Origin: Fluviispira vulneris
GTDB taxonomy: Bacteria; Bdellovibrionota_B; Oligoflexia; Silvanigrellales; Silvanigrellaceae
Length of the DNA: 64,000 bases
Direction of reading: 5' to 3'
Assembly (NCBI RefSeq): GCF_014281055.1
Contig: NZ_JACRSE010000004.1
Span: 310,001 to 374,000 of the forward strand
The notes beneath the pieces are model-generated. The model saw only the letters and a program-made list of their open reading frames with translations, did not search any database and was not told where the DNA came from. Position numbers and translations under genes: made by a program. Each line of letters starts with the position of its first letter. The stretch's first letter is position 1. Positions 55,032 through 63,827 of the stretch are shown piece after piece.

Positions 55032-56021
55032 TTAAAGTCTTTCTCTTAATTTAGCGGGATCAAACCCTTCAATCTTCATGCCGAGGTGGAGTCCCATTTC
55101 AGCAAGAAGGTCTTTGATTTCATTCAAAGTTTTACGACCGAAATTCTTAGTTTTAAGCATTTCAGCTTCAGTTCTAATAACAAGTTCTCCGATATAACGG
55201 ATACCCGCATTTTCTAGACAGTTAGCTGCTCTCACAGAAAGTTCGAGTTCGTCAACTGATTTATAGAGATTCTCATTCAAACGAGCATCCACTTGAACTG
55301 AATCGATCACTTGAACTTCATCATCAGCTTCTTGAAAATTGATAAAAATGGATAGCTGATCTTTAAGGATTTTAGCCGCATAAGCCAAAGCATCTTCAGA
55401 GGTCACAGCACCATTTGTGCTAATTTCTAAAATAAGCTTGTTAAAGTCAGAACGTTGACCAACACGTGTGTCGGCAACACTGAAGCTAACTCTTTTAACA
55501 GGTGAGAAAACAGCGTCTATTGGGATAACACCTAATGGCAAGCCATCCTTCACAGCGTCGCTTGTTAAATAACCTTTACCAGTTCTCACAGTAATTTCGG
55601 CACGAAACTTACCACCAGCTCCCACAGTACAAATAATGTGGTCAGGGTTTAAAATTCGTAATGAACCGTCTGAAATGATATCAGATCCTTTGACAACCTT
55701 TGGACCAACAACATCGATTACAGCGGTTTTTTCACCTTCTGTGTCGAGCCATACATCCAAAGCCTTCAAATTTAAAACAATCTCTGTTACATCTTCAGAA
55801 ACGTCAGGGACTGTCGAAAACTCATGCTCTACTCCTTCAATGCGCAAACCTACAACAGCAGCACCCTGAAGAGAAGAAAGCAAAACACGACGCAATGCGT
55901 TACCTAACGTAGTCCCAAAACCACGCTCTAGAGGCTTAGCTATAAATCTCCCAAAAGCAGAAGAGATATCTTCTTTTTCAATAAACTGCGGCTTTAATAG
56001 CGCCTTCCAGTTGCTCTGCAT
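55032..56021 (-). CDS. rpoA: DNA-directed RNA polymerase alpha subunit
   Basis: 329 residues from ATG 56021 (GGAG seven bases upstream; a TTG 15 bases earlier is less likely). The N-terminal domain has the dimerisation and assembly motif [21 protein letters not shown] near 39-59. The C-terminal domain has the helix-hairpin-helix [19 protein letters not shown] and [20 protein letters not shown] near 290-312, which binds UP elements and regulators. Normal length. It is followed by rplQ after about 25 bases. Confidence 0.97.
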   Translation of the reverse strand: MQSNWKALLKPQFIEKEDISSAFGRFIAKPLERGFGTTLGNALRRVLLSSLQGAAVVGLRIEGVEHEFSTVPDVSEDVTEIVLNLKALDVWLDTEGEKTAVIDVVGPKVVKGSDIISDGSLRILNPDHIICTVGAGGKFRAEITVRTGKGYLTSDAVKDGLPLGVIPIDAVFSPVKRVSFSVADTRVGQRSDFNKLILEISTNGAVTSEDALAYAAKILKDQLSIFINFQEADDEVQVIDSVQVDARLNENLYKSVDELELSVRAANCLENAGIRYIGELVIRTEAEMLKTKNFGRKTLNEIKDLLAEMGLHLGMKIEGFDPAKLRERL

Positions 56022-56077
56022 TATTGACTCCGTCAACTTTTCCGTTTCGTATTTTGCCCCAAAGCACTCTTTGAGCT

Positions 56078-56195
56078 CTTACTAATAAAATAAAGCTCCA
56101 CTACCACATTGCTCACGCACCGGAATTTGAACATCTTCTCGAGCTGGTCTTTGATGATGCTGCGCAAGTTGCCTTGAAGCACTTCTAGTACTTCC
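56078..56195 (-). pseudogene. rpsD: Candidate remnant of rpsD (S4) C-terminus inside a 430-base gap
   Basis: The usual rpsD place between rpsK and rpoA holds about 440 bases without a gene (56022-56465). Minus-strand reading of 56109-56195 gives a fragment with PAREDVQIPVREQ, which matches the conserved end of S4 (P-x-R-E-D-I-x-x-P-V-x-E-x-L-I-V-E-L-Y-S-K); one frame over, the following bases give VVELYFISKS. This implies a frameshift just before the last residues. The rest of S4, including its RNA-binding core, is not recognisable. Seen: the gap and the fragment. Inferred: decay after another rpsD copy took over. Confidence 0.5.
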
Positions 56196-56465
56196 CACTT
56201 AAAACACTAAAGTTGGAAACCTAGCATAAGCCCATTGAACTAAACTAGAATTCCAAACAATTAGACATTAGAATGTGAAGCTCTATTAAAAATCATTCTG
56301 ATTCGTTTTTCTAGAGCAGAGTCCGCTTTTTTGGCATTTCCTTCTTCCAAAGTACAATCAGAGTCAAAACGCTTTTAAATCGCATTTTAAGACCAATCTA
56401 AGCCTCTGAACGAAGAAAAAAGCACTCACGTACACTTTTCCTTAGTCAACGAAGAGTAGCAGTCA

Positions 56466-56852
56466 TTAAACTCTACGACGTTTTGGAGGCCTGCAGCCAT
56501 TGTGTGGCACAGGTGTCGCATCTTTAATGAGAGTTACTTTAATTCCTGTTGCAGAAATTGCACGGACAGCAGATTCTCTTCCAGAACCTGGGCCAGTAAC
56601 AATCACTGAACAGCTTTTCATACCACAATCGATCGCTTTACGAGCAGCGTCTTCAGCAGCAACCTGAGCAGCAAAAGGGGTACTACGACGAGAACCCTTA
56701 AAGCCTTTGCTACCAGCACTTGACCAAGTAACAACGTCGCCATTTGCGTCTGCAAATGTAACGATTGTGTTGTTGAAACTTGCAGATACTGTAGCAATAC
56801 CGGTTGGAACGTTACGTTTAACACGTTTCTTCTTTGATACTACCTTGTTCAT
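56466..56852 (-). CDS. rpsK: 30S ribosomal protein S11
   Basis: 128 residues; the motif [21 protein letters not shown] near 25-45 and the C-terminal [13 protein letters not shown] are diagnostic. It lies on the small-subunit platform near the E site. GAGGT lies before the ATG. It follows rpsM closely; the usual next gene (rpsD) is missing. Confidence 0.97.
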   Translation of the reverse strand: MNKVVSKKKRVKRNVPTGIATVSASFNNTIVTFADANGDVVTWSSAGSKGFKGSRRSTPFAAQVAAEDAARKAIDCGMKSCSVIVTGPGSGRESAVRAISATGIKVTLIKDATPVPHNGCRPPKRRRV

Positions 56853-56873
56853 TATCCATTACCTCACTCGGTC

Positions 56874-57242
56874 TTACTTCTTCTTGTTAGCCACAGTCTT
56901 TTTAGGACCCTTACGTGTACGCGCATTTGTTTTGGTTCTTTGCCCGCGAACAGGCAAGCCCTTACGATGACGTAGACCACGATAGCAACCTAAGTCCATT
57001 AGACGCTTAATATTGGACTGAACAAGACGACGCAAATCGCCTTCCACAGTGTGGTTTGTGTCAATAAGCTTTCTTATGGCGTTAATCTGATCGTCGCTGA
57101 GTTCTTGGGTACGAGTATCTCTATTTATAGATAACTGATCCAAAATCTTTTGAGAGGATTTACGACCAAGACCATGTATATACGTAAGCGAAATTTCGAT
57201 ACGCTTGTTACGCGGAATGTCAACGCCCGCAATTCGTGCCAC
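56874..57242 (-). CDS. rpsM: 30S ribosomal protein S13
   Basis: 122 residues; [21 protein letters not shown] and the basic tail [19 protein letters not shown] are diagnostic when read in parts. The tail contacts the tRNA in the P site and helps the subunit bridge. Normal length. It follows rpmJ by 23 bases. Confidence 0.97.
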   Translation of the reverse strand: MARIAGVDIPRNKRIEISLTYIHGLGRKSSQKILDQLSINRDTRTQELSDDQINAIRKLIDTNHTVEGDLRRLVQSNIKRLMDLGCYRGLRHRKGLPVRGQRTKTNARTRKGPKKTVANKKK

Positions 57243-57265
57243 AACTAACCTCCGATATTATTCTA

Positions 57266-57379
57266 TTAACCTTGACGCTGCTTGTGCTTTTTATTTTCAC
57301 AAATAACTCTTACTACACCAACACGACGAATTACTTTACACTTGTCACATATTGGTTTAACACTAGCTCTAACTTTCAT
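57266..57379 (-). CDS. rpmJ: 50S ribosomal protein L36
   Basis: 37 residues (ATG 57379, TAA at 57266-57268). It reads [19 protein letters not shown], then [17 protein letters not shown]. The zinc ligands Cys11, Cys14 and Cys27 plus His32 are present, so this is the zinc (C+) form. It lies between infA and rpsM, its standard place. Confidence 0.93.
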   Translation of the reverse strand: MKVRASVKPICDKCKVIRRVGVVRVICENKKHKQRQG

Positions 57380-57414
57380 TAGCATACTCCTAGTAAAAAC
57401 TCACGAAAACGTAA

Positions 57415-57660
57415 TTATTTAGCTCTATAAGTGATTCTAGCCCTAAATCTTCCATCTTTTGTTTTATCATTGGGATCTAGCAGGACTGTAACTCTATCAC
57501 TGGGCAATATATTGATGCAATTCATTTTCATCTTTCCAGAGACATAGGCTAAAACCTTGAGACTATTTTCGAGTTCTACTATAAACAAATTGTTGGGTAG
57601 CTTTTCAGCGATTATCCCTTCCAACTCTACCTTCTTAGGCTTTTCATCACGTTCAGACAT
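57415..57660 (-). CDS. infA: Translation initiation factor IF-1
   Basis: 81 residues with the S1/OB fold: VELEGIIAEKLPNNLFIVELEN, then LAYVSGKMKMNCINILPSDRVTVLLDP, ending in a GRFRARITYRAK tail. The N-terminus is about eight residues longer than in E. coli and Lys/Glu-rich. It binds the A site of the small subunit during initiation. It sits between adk and rpmJ, as in many bacteria. Confidence 0.93.
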   Translation of the reverse strand: MSERDEKPKKVELEGIIAEKLPNNLFIVELENSLKVLAYVSGKMKMNCINILPSDRVTVLLDPNDKTKDGRFRARITYRAK

Positions 57661-57734
57661 TTACAATCATACTCCAATGAGAACAAAGAGCGTTATTGGG
57701 TATCTCAAATTGCTGCTTAAATCAAGACCAATCT

Positions 57735-58397
57735 TCATTTTCTCATTAAAATTGATACAATTTCAGCATAAACAATTTCGGGAGACTTTAACCCATCAAC
57801 AATACTTAATAATTTCCTATCCGCATAGTACGAGACTAAAGGAAAGGTTTCCTGCTGGTAAACAGTAAAGCGACGCCGTACTGTCTCAGGTTCATCATCC
57901 TTGCGACGGAACATTGAACCTAACTTGCCGCAACTCACACAAGAATACTTTGAGATATCTGTATGAGTCACAATAGAATCGACCTTGCCGCATGCAGAAC
58001 AAGTCCATCTTCTTTCGAAACGCTCCACTAATTTTTCGAGATCAGCTGTCAGTGATAAAACTAGATCAACCTTGCTTGAAAATTTACTCAAAAGACTATC
58101 AAATTCTTTTGCTTGTGAAAGATTTCTTGGAATGCCATCCATCAAAACTATGTCGTTTTGAGTGAGTGTCATTGAGGACAGAGCATTTTCAAGACACAAA
58201 AACATCGACTTATCATCTATGAGATGGCCTGACTCAACAATACCTTTGACTTTCAACCCGAGTGCGGATTCGGATGCTATTTCTTGGCGTATGATTGCGC
58301 CTGTAGAAATATGCTTCACTCCCAAACGTGAACTGAGAAGAGAACACTGAGTCCCCTTACCAACGCCTGGAGGACCTAGAAAAATGATTACCTTCAT
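57735..58397 (-). CDS. adk: Adenylate kinase with zinc-type LID
   Basis: 220 residues. P-loop GPPGVGKGTQ near 7-16, DGIPRNLSQA near 85 and a LID with CSACGK near 134 and CVSCGK near 152 that can bind zinc. It converts AMP and ATP to two ADP in the cytosol. The zinc LID is common in Gram-positives and many other bacteria. It follows secY by 13 bases, in the usual spc order. Confidence 0.93.
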   Translation of the reverse strand: MKVIIFLGPPGVGKGTQCSLLSSRLGVKHISTGAIIRQEIASESALGLKVKGIVESGHLIDDKSMFLCLENALSSMTLTQNDIVLMDGIPRNLSQAKEFDSLLSKFSSKVDLVLSLTADLEKLVERFERRWTCSACGKVDSIVTHTDISKYSCVSCGKLGSMFRRKDDEPETVRRRFTVYQQETFPLVSYYADRKLLSIVDGLKSPEIVYAEIVSILMRK

Positions 58398-58410
58398 TTA
58401 CAATCCTGTT

Positions 58411-59724
58411 TCATAGCCTTGTATCATTTGCGGTATCTCGCGAATGAGAAGGGAAAATCAGAAAATCATATTTTTGAGTCGCAAGTTGTGCTCTCACTTG
58501 GCGAATAGCCTCAAGTGCAACACCCACAACAATCAAAAGAGAAGTTCCTCCAAAGGTCATTTGCTGAGAGAAGGTCCCACCAACGAGAGAAGGAACGACC
58601 ACAATAAGATTCATGTAAACCGCTCCAGCAAACGTCAAACGAGAAACAACAGTATCAAGAGCCTCAGCAGTCTCACTCCCAGGACGAACTCCTGGAATAT
58701 ATGCGTTTTGTTTTTTTAGGTTTTCGGCTACATCATCGGATTTAAAGACGATAGATGCATAGAAAAATGAGAAAAAGAGACCTAAAATTACAAAGGCGGC
58801 ATTATATAGCCAATGGCCTGGTAAAAAATCAGCGAGCCAAATATTCCCAGACGAATTTCCAAAACTTAAAAATGTTGCTGGTACAGCTAATAATGTGGAT
58901 GCAAAAATTGCAGCCATAATACCAGCCATATTAACTTTCAACGGTAAGTGTGTTGACTGTGCAGACATCACTCTCTTGCCAACAAGACGCTTTGCATAGT
59001 GGATTGGAACTTTTCTATAGCTTTGCTCAAAAAATGTAACAGCAAAAACAAGAACAAGGGCAAATCCGATGATGCCAAGGGCACCCACAAACGCACCACT
59101 ATTCTGCTTGACCATTTCAACAATTGTGCTTGCTGAAGACGGTAAATAAGCAACGATACCAGCAAAAATAAGAAGGCTTATGCCATTCCCAATGCCTTTA
59201 TCAGTGATTTGCTCACCTAACCACATTACAAAACAGCTACCAGCTGCCATAAGTACACAAGACAAGAGCCTAAACGACAGACCAGGATCAAGAACTATCA
59301 TTCCACCACCAGGACCACGGGAAGCTTCTAAACCTGCTGCTAAGAGATAACCTTGTACAAGCGCTAAAAGCACCGCAAGTGCCCGCGTTATACGAGTCAT
59401 CTTCTGCCGACCAACACCACCATCTTTTTGCATTTGCTCCAATGCAGGAACAACCACTGTCATCAATTGAATGATAATGCTCGCAGATATGTAAGGCATA
59501 ACTGCAAGGCTAAAAATGGAAAAGTGACTCAGAGCACCACCTGAAAACATATTGAATATCTTCAGCAGACCTGCGCCTTGCTGGCTTGCAAAGAGAGCAA
59601 GTTCTTTGGCATCGATACCTGGAATTGGAATGTGCACTCCAAATCGGAACACGAGAAGTGCTAACAATGTAAACAACAAACGCTTTACAAGGACATTATC
59701 TGTCCAGCCACTTCCCTGAGGCAT
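58411..59724 (-). CDS. secY: Protein translocase subunit SecY
   Basis: 437 residues with ten membrane segments. Signs include RFGVHIPIPGID near 23-34, the plug and SGGALSHFSIFSLAVMPYISASIIIQ near 61-86, the QYVSYRK-like site IPIHYAKR near 233 and PGVRPG near 350. It forms the channel with SecE and SecG in the inner membrane. Length and motifs are normal. It follows rplO by seven bases. Confidence 0.97.
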   Translation of the reverse strand: MPQGSGWTDNVLVKRLLFTLLALLVFRFGVHIPIPGIDAKELALFASQQGAGLLKIFNMFSGGALSHFSIFSLAVMPYISASIIIQLMTVVVPALEQMQKDGGVGRQKMTRITRALAVLLALVQGYLLAAGLEASRGPGGGMIVLDPGLSFRLLSCVLMAAGSCFVMWLGEQITDKGIGNGISLLIFAGIVAYLPSSASTIVEMVKQNSGAFVGALGIIGFALVLVFAVTFFEQSYRKVPIHYAKRLVGKRVMSAQSTHLPLKVNMAGIMAAIFASTLLAVPATFLSFGNSSGNIWLADFLPGHWLYNAAFVILGLFFSFFYASIVFKSDDVAENLKKQNAYIPGVRPGSETAEALDTVVSRLTFAGAVYMNLIVVVPSLVGGTFSQQMTFGGTSLLIVVGVALEAIRQVRAQLATQKYDFLIFPSHSRDTANDTRL

Positions 59725-59731
59725 CCCCTGC

Positions 59732-60151
59732 TTACTCCTCGATAGTTACACCTTTTGCCACTAGTTTTTCACGAGCTCCAGCGGACATAGCAAAATTTCT
59801 TACAGAACGAAGCTCTGCAGGAACATCTCCCATGGAGAGTAATTTTGCAATACCAGAGGCGTTAAAACCTTTGCCATCTAAAATGCCATTTTCAATATAT
59901 TGGCTAGAATCTTTTAAATTTAAGGACTCTACCTCGATAGCGCACACGTTCTTGAACCCACGTTTTGGAATTCTACGGTAAAGAGGAGTTTGACCCCCTT
60001 CAAAACCAGGACGAATGCTTGAACCAGAACGAGCTGTTTGGCCTTTACCACCGCGTCCACCTGTTTTACCGAGTCCACTACCTGGGCCTCTGCCTAAACG
60101 GCGTCTATCTTTTCTTGCACCCGGATTTGGGCGAAGTTCTTCTATTCTCAC
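59732..60151 (-). CDS. rplO: 50S ribosomal protein L15
   Basis: 139 residues; the Gly/Arg-rich N-terminus [20 protein letters not shown] near 17-36 and [18 protein letters not shown] near 49-66 are diagnostic. Large-subunit protein that organises rRNA early in assembly. Adjacent to rpmD and secY, the standard order. Confidence 0.97.
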   Translation of the reverse strand: MRIEELRPNPGARKDRRRLGRGPGSGLGKTGGRGGKGQTARSGSSIRPGFEGGQTPLYRRIPKRGFKNVCAIEVESLNLKDSSQYIENGILDGKGFNASGIAKLLSMGDVPAELRSVRNFAMSAGAREKLVAKGVTIEE

Positions 60152-60161
60152 GTTTTACTCC

Positions 60162-60359
60162 TTACTCAGCTGGCTCAACTCTGATAAACTGAATTACCTT
60201 GTTGACCTGGCCAAGGATTGGATTCACGTTTGGTAATACGCGTGAAGAACCAATCTTAGAAAGACCAAGTGAAACTAGGGTTTTGCGCTGTGATTCATTA
60301 CGACCCGCAAAACTACGGAGCAATGTCACTTTAATATTTTTGGTTTCTATAGTTTTCAT
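60162..60359 (-). CDS. rpmD: 50S ribosomal protein L30
   Basis: 65 residues; KVTLLRSFAGRNESQRKTL then LGLSKIGSSRVLPN and a VIQFIRVE end fit the L30 pattern. It lies between rpsE and rplO, its standard place. Small, but position and motifs agree. Confidence 0.93.
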   Translation of the reverse strand: MKTIETKNIKVTLLRSFAGRNESQRKTLVSLGLSKIGSSRVLPNVNPILGQVNKVIQFIRVEPAE

Positions 60360-60375
60360 TTTTGAGAGACCCTTT

Positions 60376-60858
60376 TTACTTACGAGCTCTTAAGTATTCT
60401 TCGGTAGTCGAAAGCTGTTTGAGGCCCTTGAAGGCAGCCTTAACAACATTATGAGGATTACGACTTCCTTGAATTTTAGCCATGATATTAGGAATACCAG
60501 CAAGCTCTGCTACCGCACGCACTGAACTTCCGGCAACAATACCAGAACCTTCTGTTGCTGGACTCAAAAGAAGGTGGCTAGCACCAAATTTTGCGTTCAC
60601 AACAAATGGAATAGTTTGCTTTTCCATTGGAACAGTAATAAGTGATTTTTTTGCTTGAGCTACTGCTTTTCTAACTGCTTCAGGAACTTCAGCAGCTTTT
60701 CCAAGACCATAACCAACTGTACCTTGGCGGTCACCAACAACAACAAGAGCTGAGAAGCTCATGCGTCTACCACCTTTAACAGTTTTTGATACGCGAGAAA
60801 CGCTTACAACTCGATCTTCAAAGCGATCTTTCTTCTGCTCTTCTTTATTCATTTGCAT
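60376..60858 (-). CDS. rpsE: 30S ribosomal protein S5
   Basis: 160 residues; the DRVVSVSRVSKTVKGGRRMSF region near 14-35, the VGYGLGKAAEVPEAVRKA segment near 52-69 and GSGIVAGSSVRAVAELAGI near 105-125 are diagnostic. It has a short Lys/Glu-rich N-terminus. It helps decoding accuracy and mRNA unwinding at the entry of the small subunit. ATG is preceded by AAGGATG. Confidence 0.97.
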   Translation of the reverse strand: MQMNKEEQKKDRFEDRVVSVSRVSKTVKGGRRMSFSALVVVGDRQGTVGYGLGKAAEVPEAVRKAVAQAKKSLITVPMEKQTIPFVVNAKFGASHLLLSPATEGSGIVAGSSVRAVAELAGIPNIMAKIQGSRNPHNVVKAAFKGLKQLSTTEEYLRARK

Positions 60859-60887
60859 TTTATGATCATCCTTACAAAGTCAAGTTC

Positions 60888-61250
60888 TTAGAATTGAAGA
60901 CCAGCTTCACGAGCGGAGTCAGCAAGAACTTGAACACGCCCATGATACGTGAAACCGTTTCTATCAAACACAACAGAAGTTACGCCTGCGCTTTTTGCTC
61001 TCTCAGCAACAAGAGCACCAACTTTAACGGCCATTGTTTTGCCGCGAAGGCCAGTCGATTTAACATCTGCTTCAATAGAACTAGCACATGCAAGAACAAC
61101 GCCTTTTGCATCATCTATAACTTGAGCCTGAATATGACGACTGCTTCTGAAAATACAAAGACGTGGCTTTGTTAAATCAGTTGAGCGACGGCGCCAGAAA
61201 CGCATCTTACGCAATTGTCTAACTCGTCTACGATTAATAATACGATACAT
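60888..61250 (-). CDS. rplR: 50S ribosomal protein L18
   Basis: 120 residues from ATG 61250, chosen because AGGAG lies five bases upstream and the length fits L18; a GTG 24 bases earlier is not needed. Motifs RPRLCIFRS-like ([19 protein letters not shown]) near 29-45 and the [20 protein letters not shown] end are diagnostic. It binds 5S rRNA. Confidence 0.95.
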   Translation of the reverse strand: MYRIINRRRVRQLRKMRFWRRRSTDLTKPRLCIFRSSRHIQAQVIDDAKGVVLACASSIEADVKSTGLRGKTMAVKVGALVAERAKSAGVTSVVFDRNGFTYHGRVQVLADSAREAGLQF

Positions 61251-61305
61251 AAAATCTCCTGGTTTTCTGCTCACATACAGAAAACACTAAAAATAAGCAA
61301 GTTAA

Positions 61306-61845
61306 TTATTTCTTACCTGCAGATTTACCAACCTTAGTTGCAATCACTTCGCCAGAATAACGAATACCCTTGCCTTGGTATGGTTCTGCTGGACGTACGG
61401 AACGTACTTTAGCAGCCATTTGACCAACAAGTTCTTTATCCACACCAGAAATGCTTACCTTACCAGCCTTGTCCACTTCGAAAGTGATTCCAGCAGGGGG
61501 ATCGATATTCACAGGGTGAGAAAAACCAACAGTGAGATTCAATACTTTGCCAGCCATGTTTGCACGGTAGCCAGTTCCTTGAATTTCAAGGGATTTGCTG
61601 AAACCAGCAGATACACCTTGAACCATGTTGGAAAGAAGGGTTCTGTAAAGACCCCAGTATGCAGCACTGTTTTCACCAGTACTTGCAGAAACAACAACTT
61701 CGCTACCTTGCTGAGCGACAGAAACACGACCAAGGGTATCACGCTTCATGATCCCTTTTGGTCCATTCACTTCGAGAATAGTGCCGTTTAGTTTTACGGT
61801 TACTCCCGAAGGAATTTTAATTGGCTGCTTACCAACTCTTGACAT
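61306..61845 (-). CDS. rplF: 50S ribosomal protein L6
   Basis: 179 residues; MSRVGKQPIKIPSGV at the start, VQGVSAGFSKSLEIQGTGYRA near 75-97 and the EPYQGKGIRYSGEVI end near 155-170 are diagnostic. Large-subunit protein near the factor-binding site. Normal length and place between rpsH and rplR. Confidence 0.97.
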   Translation of the reverse strand: MSRVGKQPIKIPSGVTVKLNGTILEVNGPKGIMKRDTLGRVSVAQQGSEVVVSASTGENSAAYWGLYRTLLSNMVQGVSAGFSKSLEIQGTGYRANMAGKVLNLTVGFSHPVNIDPPAGITFEVDKAGKVSISGVDKELVGQMAAKVRSVRPAEPYQGKGIRYSGEVIATKVGKSAGKK

Positions 61846-61871
61846 AGAAGCCTCCTAAAAGTCCTCGAAAG

Positions 61872-62270
61872 TTACCAAATATACGCTAAAACTTCGCCGC
61901 CTACGCGTTCTTGACGAGCAGTTTTGCTTGTAAGAACACCTTTAGGAGTCGTAAGAATTGCGAAACCAAGACCACCACGAATTCTAGGAAGATCAGATAC
62001 ACCTTTGTACACACGGCAACCAGGCTTAGAAACGCGAGTCATTCCACGGATTGCTGGTAAACCAGCTTCTGTGTACTTCATTGCGATCTTAATTTTGCCT
62101 TGACCGTTATCCTTGATGAGACGGTACCCACGAATGAGTCCTTCTGCTTCCAAGATTTTTGTAATTTCAATTTTTATTGTGCTTGCAGGAACAGTTGTAT
62201 ACTTAAGTCCTGCATTTGTAGCATTACGGATACGTGTTAACATATCAGCAATTGGATCAGTAACGTACAT
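61872..62270 (-). CDS. rpsH: 30S ribosomal protein S8
   Basis: 132 residues; DPIADMLTRIRNATNAGL near 5-22 and the C-terminal GLGFAILTTPKGVLTSKTAR near 100-119 are diagnostic. Small-subunit protein that nucleates the central domain and, in E. coli, represses the spc operon. Normal length and place. Confidence 0.97.
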   Translation of the reverse strand: MYVTDPIADMLTRIRNATNAGLKYTTVPASTIKIEITKILEAEGLIRGYRLIKDNGQGKIKIAMKYTEAGLPAIRGMTRVSKPGCRVYKGVSDLPRIRGGLGFAILTTPKGVLTSKTARQERVGGEVLAYIW

Positions 62271-62281
62271 TTTTATTCACC

Positions 62282-62467
62282 TCACCAACTAGCCTTGACC
62301 ATTCCAGGAATTTGACCGGAAAGGGCGTTTTTACGTAAGCAAATACGACATAAACCAAAATCTCTGTAATATGCGCGAGGACGACCGCATTGATTGCAGC
62401 GGTTGTGCTGACGCGTAGAAAATTTGGCTTTTTTATTTGCCTTATTAATCATAGCTAAACGAGCCAC
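62282..62467 (-). CDS. rpsN: 30S ribosomal protein S14, zinc (short) type
   Basis: 61 residues with four cysteines (Cys24, 27, 40, 43) in [20 protein letters not shown], so this is the short, zinc-binding S14 (type Z) and not the 101-residue E. coli form. It ends in [11 protein letters not shown], which is typical. It follows rplE and precedes rpsH. Confidence 0.96.
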   Translation of the reverse strand: MARLAMINKANKKAKFSTRQHNRCNQCGRPRAYYRDFGLCRICLRKNALSGQIPGMVKASW

Positions 62468-62478
62468 AGCTTCCCCTT

Positions 62479-63117
62479 TTACTTTCTAAACGGCATATCA
62501 AGGAGAGTAAGAAGTTCACGCGCTTCTTCATCTGTTTTCGCAGATGTCACAATTGTGATACTCAAACCACGAGTTTTATCTACTTTATCCGCTTCGATTT
62601 CTGGAAAGATAATCTGTTCGCGGATGCCAAGAGAATAATTACCACGACCATCAAAACTATTTGACGAAACACCACGGAAGTCACGTACGCGAGGTAGCGC
62701 CACCGAAACGAGCTTGTCATAGAATTCAAACATGCGCTCTTTGCGAAGAGTAACAGAAGCGCCAATTGGCATTCCTGCGCGAAGTTTAAATGTCGCAATA
62801 GATTTTTTAGCACGAGTAATTACAGACTTTTGGCCAGTAATTAATTCAAGCTCAGCAGCAGCTGCTTCGAGAGCTTTAATATTCTGAGTAGCTTCGCCTT
62901 GGCAGGTATTGACAACGATTTTTACGATCTTAGGAAGCTCCATAACATTCTTTTCGGAATGACGCTTTTTAAGTTCTGGTAAAACTTTGTCGTTGAACTT
63001 TGCCATGAATCTTGGTTTTACACCTTTTGAGTGCTCACCGCGAACCACTACTGCGCCGTAATCAGCGCCTTTTTTTCCAGTAGGTTTTTTACCTGCCTGA
63101 TTTTTTTCGCTTGCCAT
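62479..63117 (-). CDS. rplE: 50S ribosomal protein L5 with N-terminal extension
   Basis: 212 residues. The core from about 37 has [16 protein letters not shown] near 61-76, [20 protein letters not shown] near 93-112, [17 protein letters not shown] near 158-174 and the LDMPFRK end. An extra 35 or so residues precede it (Lys/Gly-rich, [14 protein letters not shown]...), absent from typical L5 of about 179. It contacts 5S rRNA and the P-site tRNA. It starts three bases after the rplN stop: the usual rplX between them is missing. Confidence 0.96.
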   Translation of the reverse strand: MASEKNQAGKKPTGKKGADYGAVVVRGEHSKGVKPRFMAKFNDKVLPELKKRHSEKNVMELPKIVKIVVNTCQGEATQNIKALEAAAAELELITGQKSVITRAKKSIATFKLRAGMPIGASVTLRKERMFEFYDKLVSVALPRVRDFRGVSSNSFDGRGNYSLGIREQIIFPEIEADKVDKTRGLSITIVTSAKTDEEARELLTLLDMPFRK

Positions 63118-63120
63118 GGA

Positions 63121-63498
63121 TTATAGAACCTCCGGAGCCAAGCTGATAATCTTGCCACAATTACGTTGTCTTAATTCACGAGCGATTGGTCCGAAAATAC
63201 GGGTACCAACTGGCTCCTTTTCATTTTTGACAATTTTTACAAGAACAGCAGCATTTTCATCAAAACGAATTCGAGACCCATCAGCTCTCGAAACTTCTTT
63301 CTTACAACGAACCACAATTGCCTTGTGTACTTCGCCTTTCTTAACACGCCCACCAGGCACAGCATCCCGTACGGAGACTACAATCAAATCACCAACACGT
63401 GCATAACGGCGGAAAGAACCACCCATAACACGAATGACATTGAGAGTACGCGCCCCGCTATTATCGGCTGCTACCAGGATAGATTCTGGCTGAATCAC
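63121..63498 (-). CDS. rplN: 50S ribosomal protein L14
   Basis: Standard L14: [20 protein letters not shown], then [21 protein letters not shown]-type segments and the [13 protein letters not shown] end. GTG 63498 gives the family start (M-I-Q) and a length of 125, with GGGGTG just upstream; ATG 63510 would add four residues without a good site. It forms a bridge between the subunits. Confidence 0.93.
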   Translation of the reverse strand: MIQPESILVAADNSGARTLNVIRVMGGSFRRYARVGDLIVVSVRDAVPGGRVKKGEVHKAIVVRCKKEVSRADGSRIRFDENAAVLVKIVKNEKEPVGTRIFGPIARELRQRNCGKIISLAPEVL

Positions 63499-63553
63499 GA
63501 TACACCCCATTAAATGAGAAAGAAAATAGAAACTATCTTACAATGTTGCTATC

Positions 63554-63814
63554 TTAGCGACTAACAACAGAAACAATTTTCCAAGATTTACTCTTAGAAA
63601 CACGACTGCATGGCAAAATATCAACATCTTTGCCAACAACTACATCTGCAATTCCGGATGTATCTGCAAAAACAGATGTGTGTAAGTGAAGGCGTTTGCC
63701 GTATGTTCCGTTAGGAACAACACGTGGAACTTCCACTTTTACTGTCTTTGTGTCTTTTGAAACCGCAACAACACGACCTCTGATAGGATTTTTTGTGATT
63801 TTTGCATTTTCCAT
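63554..63814 (-). CDS. rpsQ: 30S ribosomal protein S17
   Basis: 86 residues with the OB-type pattern GRVVAVSKDTKTVKVEVPR near 13-31, HLHTSVFADTSGIADVVVGKDVDI near 43-66 with SRVSKSKSWKIV at the end. It has a few residues more at the N-terminus than E. coli S17. It stabilises the 5' domain of 16S rRNA. Standard place between rpmC and rplN. Confidence 0.95.
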   Translation of the reverse strand: MENAKITKNPIRGRVVAVSKDTKTVKVEVPRVVPNGTYGKRLHLHTSVFADTSGIADVVVGKDVDILPCSRVSKSKSWKIVSVVSR

Positions 63815-63827
63815 GATATTACCCCAA

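Noticed and set aside
56200-56465. N-terminal two-thirds of rpsD in the gap
   Set aside because: No S4 RNA-binding or zinc-like N-terminal motif can be traced in any minus-strand frame, so only the C-terminal fragment is annotated.
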